A stretch of 64,000 nt of DNA, from the NCBI RefSeq assembly GCF_018614575.1, contig NZ_JAGGOJ010000010.1, positions 248,001 to 312,000 of the forward strand, read 5' to 3'. Both the position numbers and the translations under genes were made by a program. This document shows, piece by piece, positions 59,796-64,000 of this stretch. The notes below the pieces were generated by a model. It saw nothing but the letters and a program-made list of their open reading frames with translations. It was not told where the DNA came from and did no database searches. The DNA comes from Streptomyces sp. ISL-10 (GTDB lineage: Bacteria > Actinomycetota > Actinomycetes > Streptomycetales > Streptomycetaceae). The first letter of the stretch is position 1; each line of letters begins with the position of its first letter.

Positions 59796-61274
59796 ATGGG
59801 ACGTGACGTCCCGGCGCTGGTCTTCACCCGTGAGGACCGCCGCCGCTACCGGAACAAGATGCAGGCCTGTCTGGACACGTTCGCCCACATGCTGCGCGGG
59901 GCGAAATTCGAGTTCGAGCGGCCCCAGGTGGGGCTGGAGATCGAGCTGAACCTGGTCGACGACAGCGGCGAACCGGCGATGCGCAGCACCGATGTCCTGG
60001 AGGCCATCGCGGACCCGGCGTGGTCGACCGAACTGGGCCGGTTCAATCTGGAGATCAACATCTCGCCGCGCAGGCTGACGGCCGGCGGCCCCGACTCCTG
60101 GGAGCAGGAGATCCGCGACGCCCTCAACCATGCCGAGGAGCGCGCTTCGCAGGTCGGGGCGCATCTGGCCATGATCGGCATCCTGCCGACGCTGCGCCGC
60201 AGGGACGTAACCGAGGCGGCCCTGTCCGACAACCCGCGCTACCGGCTGCTCAACGAGCAGGTGTTCGCCGCGCGCGGTGAGGATCTGCGCATAGAGGTGG
60301 ACGGCGTCGAGCGGCTGCGCACGTACGCGGACACGATCACTCCGGAGGCGGCGTGCACCAGCACCCAGTTCCATCTGCAGGTGGCCCCTGAGGAGTTCCC
60401 GGCCTACTGGAACGCGGCGCAGGCCATCGCCGGTGTACAGGTGGGGCTGGCCGCGAACTCCCCGTTCCTGTTCGGCAAGGAGCTCTGGCGCGAGACCCGC
60501 ATCCCGCTGTTCGAGCAGGCGACGGACACCCGCCCGGAGGAGATCAAGGTGCAGGGCGTACGGCCCCGGGTGTGGTTCGGCGAGCGCTGGATCACCAGCG
60601 TCTTCGACCTCTTCGAGGAGAACGTGCGCTTCTTCCCCGCCCTGCTGCCGGTGTGCGACGACGAGGACCCGCAGGAGACCCTCGACGGCGGCGATGTGCC
60701 GGAGCTGTCCGAACTGACCCTGCACAACGGCACCATCTACCGGTGGAACCGTCCGATCTACGCCGTCGACCACGGCAAGCCGCACCTGCGCATCGAGAAC
60801 CGGGTGCTCCCGGCGGGCCCGACGGTGGCCGACATCCTCGCCAACGGCGCGTTCTACTACGGCCTGACGCGCGCGCTCGTGGACGAGGAGCGGCCCGTGT
60901 GGTCACGGATGTCGTTCCAGGCCGCGGAGGACAATCTGCACGCGGCGGCCCGGCACGGGATCGATGCCCGTCTGTACTGGCCGGGCATGGGTGAAGTCCC
61001 CGTGTCCGAGCTGGTGTTGCGGCGACTGCTGCCGCTCGCGCACCGGGGCCTGGAAGCCTCGGGGATGGACGCGCCGTGGCGGGAGCCGCTGCTCGGCATC
61101 ATCGAGCAGCGCTGTGTGACCGGCCGCAACGGGGCGGTGTGGCAGGCGGAGACGTTCCACCACATCGACCGGACCAGCAGGGTCGACCATCACGAGGCGC
61201 TGCGGCTGATGACGCAGCAGTACCTCGACTACATGCACCTCAACGCCCCGGCACACACCTGGCCGGTCGACTGA
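59796..61274 (+). CDS. Glutamate-cysteine ligase family 2-like enzyme
   Basis: 492 residues from the ATG at 59796 (GGGAGGG ribosome site); the frame is open further upstream without homology. GCS2/YbdK-like carboxylate-amine ligase fold: PQVGLEIELNLVDDSGEPAM near the N-terminus carries metal-binding Glu residues, then ACTSTQFHLQV and NRVLPAGPTVADILANGAF. It joins glutamate or a similar acid to an amine using ATP; the true substrate in Streptomyces is unclear because the genus makes mycothiol, not glutathione. Possibly co-expressed with the DinB-like gene. Confidence 0.9.
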   Translation: MGRDVPALVFTREDRRRYRNKMQACLDTFAHMLRGAKFEFERPQVGLEIELNLVDDSGEPAMRSTDVLEAIADPAWSTELGRFNLEINISPRRLTAGGPDSWEQEIRDALNHAEERASQVGAHLAMIGILPTLRRRDVTEAALSDNPRYRLLNEQVFAARGEDLRIEVDGVERLRTYADTITPEAACTSTQFHLQVAPEEFPAYWNAAQAIAGVQVGLAANSPFLFGKELWRETRIPLFEQATDTRPEEIKVQGVRPRVWFGERWITSVFDLFEENVRFFPALLPVCDDEDPQETLDGGDVPELSELTLHNGTIYRWNRPIYAVDHGKPHLRIENRVLPAGPTVADILANGAFYYGLTRALVDEERPVWSRMSFQAAEDNLHAAARHGIDARLYWPGMGEVPVSELVLRRLLPLAHRGLEASGMDAPWREPLLGIIEQRCVTGRNGAVWQAETFHHIDRTSRVDHHEALRLMTQQYLDYMHLNAPAHTWPVD

Positions 61275-61450
61275 CCGCCCCGAGAGCCCGGCATCAGCAA
61301 GGGCCGGGCGGTGCCGGGACCTCGTGCGCGAGGTGCCGGGAGACGGGGCCCTGTGGGGCCTGGGCGGACGGGCGTGCCGAGGGGCCGGCGACCGTTGGAA
61401 ACCGCCGTGGGACCCGGCCCCTCACCAGTGCGCTCCGTGCGCGGCGGCTG

Positions 61451-61642
61451 TCACACGTCGGGGTAGATGTCCCCCGTGCTCATGCCGGACTCCTGCTCCG
61501 ACTGGGCCTCAAGCCGCTGGGCCTTCTCCTTCAGCCGCTGGCGCTCCTTCGGGTCGCTGCTGCGCTCGGCGGCGGCGTTCAGCTCCTTCGCCTTCTCGCG
61601 CATCTGCCGGACCCGGCCGCGGGACTCGTCCGAAACGCTCAT
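61451..61642 (-). CDS. DUF6381 family small protein
   Basis: 63 residues from MSVSDES; a start two codons earlier is possible. Highly charged and helical (GRVRQMREKAKELNAAAERS, DPKERQRLKEKAQRLEAQSE), ending with the family tail GMSTGDIYPDV. Looks like a short coiled coil. No signal or membrane segment. Function unknown; widespread in Streptomyces. Confidence 0.87.
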   Translation of the reverse strand: MSVSDESRGRVRQMREKAKELNAAAERSSDPKERQRLKEKAQRLEAQSEQESGMSTGDIYPDV

Positions 61643-61828
61643 GATCACTCCTCGTGTTCCGTTTGAGCGGGTGTCCTCAGCGAATCAGCGCTCGGCGACG
61701 GGCGCATCTCGAGGCCGCCGGGGCGGCCGTTTCGGGCGGTGACGACCTCTTGCCGCGGTGTGTGCGGGCACGCTTCACTGTCGATCACCCCACAGGAGAA
61801 TCCACCCACCCACACCGAAGGGTCTCCC

Positions 61829-62707
61829 TTGACTGCCCTGCCCCTACGTCCGATGGCCGTCACCGCTGCGGCCTGCGCCGTCGTACTCGCCGCCGCCCTG
61901 CCGTCGTCGGCGATCAACTCGTACAACGCGACGCCCGCGCCCGAGCGCACCGAAGTCGGTGCGCTGGTCGCCACCTGGGACGCCGACAACGATCCGGCGA
62001 CCCCGGATCGCGTCGACTGGGTCTGCTCCGGCACCATGATCGACAAGGACACGTTCCTGACCGCCGCGCACTGCACCACCGACTGGCCCGAGAACGTGAA
62101 GTTCTATGTCTCCCTCGACCAGGACGTGCAGTCCGGTCTCGACAGGGCCGCCGCCCAGCACCCGGGCGACCCCGCGGCCGTGGCGCGGGCCGTCGGCGTC
62201 CAGGGCACGGCCCACAACCACCCGGAGTACCCGGGCCCGGCCGCCGACACGCACGACATCTCGGTGATCCAGCTGTCCGCCGCCCAGGTGGGAGCGCGCT
62301 GGTCGTTCACCCCGGCCTCGCTGCCGAAGGCCGGTGCTCTCGACGCTGCCGGAGCGCAGGGGCTCAAGGACACCTCGTTCCTCGTCGCCGGTTACGGCAC
62401 CGAGGAGTCCCGGCGAGGTCCCGGCGGCCACACCCACCCGGGCGGAGGCGTCCGGATGAAGGCGCCGGTCACTTTCGACGCGCTCAACAACGCCTGGATA
62501 CGCCTGGCGATGACCGCGCCGCAGGGCAACGGCGGTGCCTGTTACGGCGACTCGGGCGGCCCGAACTTCGCCGTACTGGGCGGGAAGCGGACCCTGGTGT
62601 CCACGACGATCACGGGTGACTCGCCGTGCTACGCGACGAACGTGACGTACCGTCTGGACACGCCGGGCGCCCGGGAGTTCCTGTCCCCCTTCACCCGGCT
62701 CCCGTAG
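61829..62707 (+). CDS. Secreted trypsin-like serine protease
   Basis: 292 residues from the TTG at 61829, chosen because GAAGGG lies six bases upstream and it gives a normal Sec signal (PLRPMAVTAAACAVVLAAAL, cleavage after SSA). S1 family: His in LTAAHCTTDW, Asp in THDISVIQL, Ser in ACYGDSGGPNF. The Cys pairs in CSGTMIDK / AAHC are conserved. No membrane anchor. It is an extracellular endopeptidase, probably Ca-independent. A large bidirectional hairpin follows. Confidence 0.92.
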   Translation: MTALPLRPMAVTAAACAVVLAAALPSSAINSYNATPAPERTEVGALVATWDADNDPATPDRVDWVCSGTMIDKDTFLTAAHCTTDWPENVKFYVSLDQDVQSGLDRAAAQHPGDPAAVARAVGVQGTAHNHPEYPGPAADTHDISVIQLSAAQVGARWSFTPASLPKAGALDAAGAQGLKDTSFLVAGYGTEESRRGPGGHTHPGGGVRMKAPVTFDALNNAWIRLAMTAPQGNGGACYGDSGGPNFAVLGGKRTLVSTTITGDSPCYATNVTYRLDTPGAREFLSPFTRLP

Positions 62708-62738
62708 CGGCCGCAGGCCCCGGCGACGGGGTGTGACC

Positions 62739-62772
62739 GTGGTGGGGGGCGCCTTGCCGCGCCCCCCACCAC
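62739..62772. terminator. Bidirectional terminator hairpin
   Basis: A 14-bp perfect stem (GTGGTGGGGGGCGC at 62739-62752 with its complement at 62759-62772) and a 6-nt loop, between the convergent protease and glpD genes. Confidence 0.85.
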
Positions 62773-62802
62773 CCGCGCCCGGCCCGGCGGCGTGGCGCAC
62801 GG

Positions 62803-64000
62803 TCAGGCGCTGCGGGCCAGGGCGTCGCGGGCGGCGTCGTGGGCGGCGCGCCGGTCGTCGGTGACCAGGCCGATGCGGGTGCGGCGGTCGAGGAGGTCGG
62901 ATTCGTCGAGGGCTCCTTCGTGACGGACCGCCCAGACGAGTTCGGCGCCGGTGACGGGGTGGCCGGGAATCACGGGCCGTGCCAGGGACGGGTCCTTCAG
63001 GCCGAGGGCGTGGACGGCCGGAGCTTCGGCGCCGTACCGGCGGACGAGGCGGCGGGGCACGTCGAGCAGCGCGAGGGCGTGCGGGCTGTCGGCGCCGACG
63101 AGCGGGACACCGGCCGTGCGGCATGGGCCGCAGGCGAGCCCGCGGGCGAGGACGGCGGCGTCGACGGCGTCCTGGGCCATGCGCCGGTAGGTGGTGAGTT
63201 TTCCGCCGACGACGGTGACGATGCCGTCGGGCGAGGTGAGGACCGCGTGCTTGCGGGAGATGTCGGCGGTGCGGCCGGGGCCGCCGTCCGTGTCGAGCAG
63301 GGGGCGCAGTCCTGCGAACGCTCCGATGACGTCCGCGCGGCCGACGGTGACGTCCAGGGCGGAGCCGAGGACGTCGAGGAGGAAACCGATGTCCGTCTCG
63401 GGCACATCGGGCACATCGGGAACGCTGCCGTCGACCGGTTCGTCGGTCAGGCCGACGTAGACGCGGCCGTCGCCCTGCGGGAGGACGAGGACGAAGCGGT
63501 TGGTCTCGCCGGGGATCGGGATGTGCATGCCCGCGGAGAGGCTGCCGAGATCGTCCGAGCGCAGCACGAGGTGGGTGCCCCGGGAGGGGCGCAGCCGGAT
63601 GTCGTCGACGAGGCCCCCGGCCCAGACCCCGGCGGCGTTGATGACGGTGCGCGCGCGGATGCGCAGTTCCTCGCCGGTGGTCTCGTCGCGGACGAGCGCA
63701 CCGGTGCCGGTGAGTGCCACGGCGCGGACGCGGGTGAGCACGCGGGCGCCGTGGGCGGCGGCGGTCCGGGCGATCGCGGTCACCAGGCGGGCGTCATCGG
63801 TGAGTTGGCCGTCCCAGGACAGCAGTCCGCCGCGCAGGCCGGTGGCGCGCAGGGCGGGCGCCAGGTGGCGGGTCTCCACTGCGGACAGGGCGCGCGGTGC
63901 GGGCAGGGTGGCGCGTGAGGTGCGGGCGGAGGCGCGCAGCAGGTCGCCGGCCCGGAAGCCGGCCCGGGCCAGCGCGGCCTGGCCGCGGCTGACGAGCGGG
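62803..64000 (-). CDS. glpD: Glycerol-3-phosphate dehydrogenase, 3' part
   Basis: The frame is open from the right window edge to a stop at 62803, giving the C-terminal 399 residues of a family usually about 530-560 long; the FAD-binding N-terminus lies outside. Recognisable blocks: GGLLSWDGQLTDDARLVTAI, VINAAGVWAG, RPSRGTHLVL, FVLVLPQGDGRVYVGLTDEP, GLRPLLDTDGG and VVGGKLTTYRRMAQDAVDA, then the C-terminal DAO_C domain. It oxidises glycerol 3-phosphate to dihydroxyacetone phosphate at the membrane, feeding electrons to quinone. A GTG at 63879 is internal, not the start. Confidence 0.9.
   Translation of the reverse strand, partial: PLVSRGQAALARAGFRAGDLLRASARTSRATLPAPRALSAVETRHLAPALRATGLRGGLLSWDGQLTDDARLVTAIARTAAAHGARVLTRVRAVALTGTGALVRDETTGEELRIRARTVINAAGVWAGGLVDDIRLRPSRGTHLVLRSDDLGSLSAGMHIPIPGETNRFVLVLPQGDGRVYVGLTDEPVDGSVPDVPDVPETDIGFLLDVLGSALDVTVGRADVIGAFAGLRPLLDTDGGPGRTADISRKHAVLTSPDGIVTVVGGKLTTYRRMAQDAVDAAVLARGLACGPCRTAGVPLVGADSPHALALLDVPRRLVRRYGAEAPAVHALGLKDPSLARPVIPGHPVTGAELVWAVRHEGALDESDLLDRRTRIGLVTDDRRAAHDAARDALARSA

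Noticed and set aside
62839..63918. A 359-codon open frame on the plus strand opposite glpD
   Set aside because: Composition is Gly/Ala/Asp low-complexity and no motif is visible; the minus frame is clearly GlpD.

Overview
The window is one contiguous stretch of high-GC actinomycete chromosome, almost certainly Streptomyces. The evidence is GC-rich third codon positions with frequent GTG and TTG starts, twin-arginine and lipoprotein exports, several PAS/GAF-SpoIIE phosphatases fused to RsbW-like kinases, a resuscitation-promoting-factor-like exoenzyme, a TgmA/TgmB graspetide pair, and DUF6381 and DUF1992 proteins. No rRNA, tRNA, insertion sequence, prophage or CRISPR array was recognised. Gene content is accessory: secreted hydrolases, regulators, transporters, decayed genes and two natural-product loci.

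Layout. 1-4.3 kb: the 5' part of a nonribosomal peptide synthetase gene (truncated condensation-like region, adenylation, carrier, start of a beta-lactamase-like domain) with an MFS exporter upstream on the same strand. 5-9 kb: alpha/beta hydrolase, Tat-exported phospholipase C, SRPBCC protein. 9-13.5 kb: AsnC-type regulator divergent from asparaginase and aspartase (asparagine to aspartate to fumarate plus ammonia), then an arginase-family enzyme. 13.6-22.7 kb: two large SpoIIE phosphatases around a cyclophilin, an Rpf-like protein and a cation-efflux protein, then an L,D-transpeptidase lipoprotein and a frameshifted SpoIIE remnant. 22.8-27 kb: amino-acid permease, beta-carbonic anhydrase and SulP anion transporter (probable bicarbonate handling). 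27-34.5 kb: subtilisin-like protease, secreted AMIN-like protein, dihydrolipoyl dehydrogenase homologue, GH15 enzyme and a stand-alone cytochrome oxidase subunit I. 34.5-43.7 kb: a second decayed GAF-SpoIIE gene with a hexanucleotide expansion, a PNPOx-like protein, two more intact SpoIIE phosphatases, a zinc-ribbon PP2C phosphatase and a truncated FUSC gene. 43.7-47.1 kb: envelope/stress genes (SDR, YihY, DUF3618 with 11-residue repeats, holin-X-like), three of them translationally coupled. 47.4-50.7 kb: AraC regulator divergent from a secreted neutral ceramidase. 50.8-55.9 kb: an overlapping Hsp90-like/TPR pair. 56-58 kb: DUF1992 protein and the graspetide precursor/ATP-grasp pair. 58-64 kb: a helix-turn-helix regulator coupled to a Clp-N protein behind a visible leaderless promoter, DinB-like protein, glutamate-cysteine ligase-like enzyme, DUF6381 protein, trypsin-like protease and the 3' part of glpD.

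Most noteworthy: a Cys in the place of the nucleophilic Ser in the SxxK motif of the NRPS-linked beta-lactamase-like domain; a minimal tgmA-tgmB graspetide locus without the usual methyltransferase; four intact and two decayed SpoIIE phosphatase genes in about 30 kb, one intact copy having Asn for a probable metal-binding Asp; a translationally coupled Hsp90-like/TPR operon; and an HTH/Clp-N operon whose leaderless promoter carries two identical-architecture operators.
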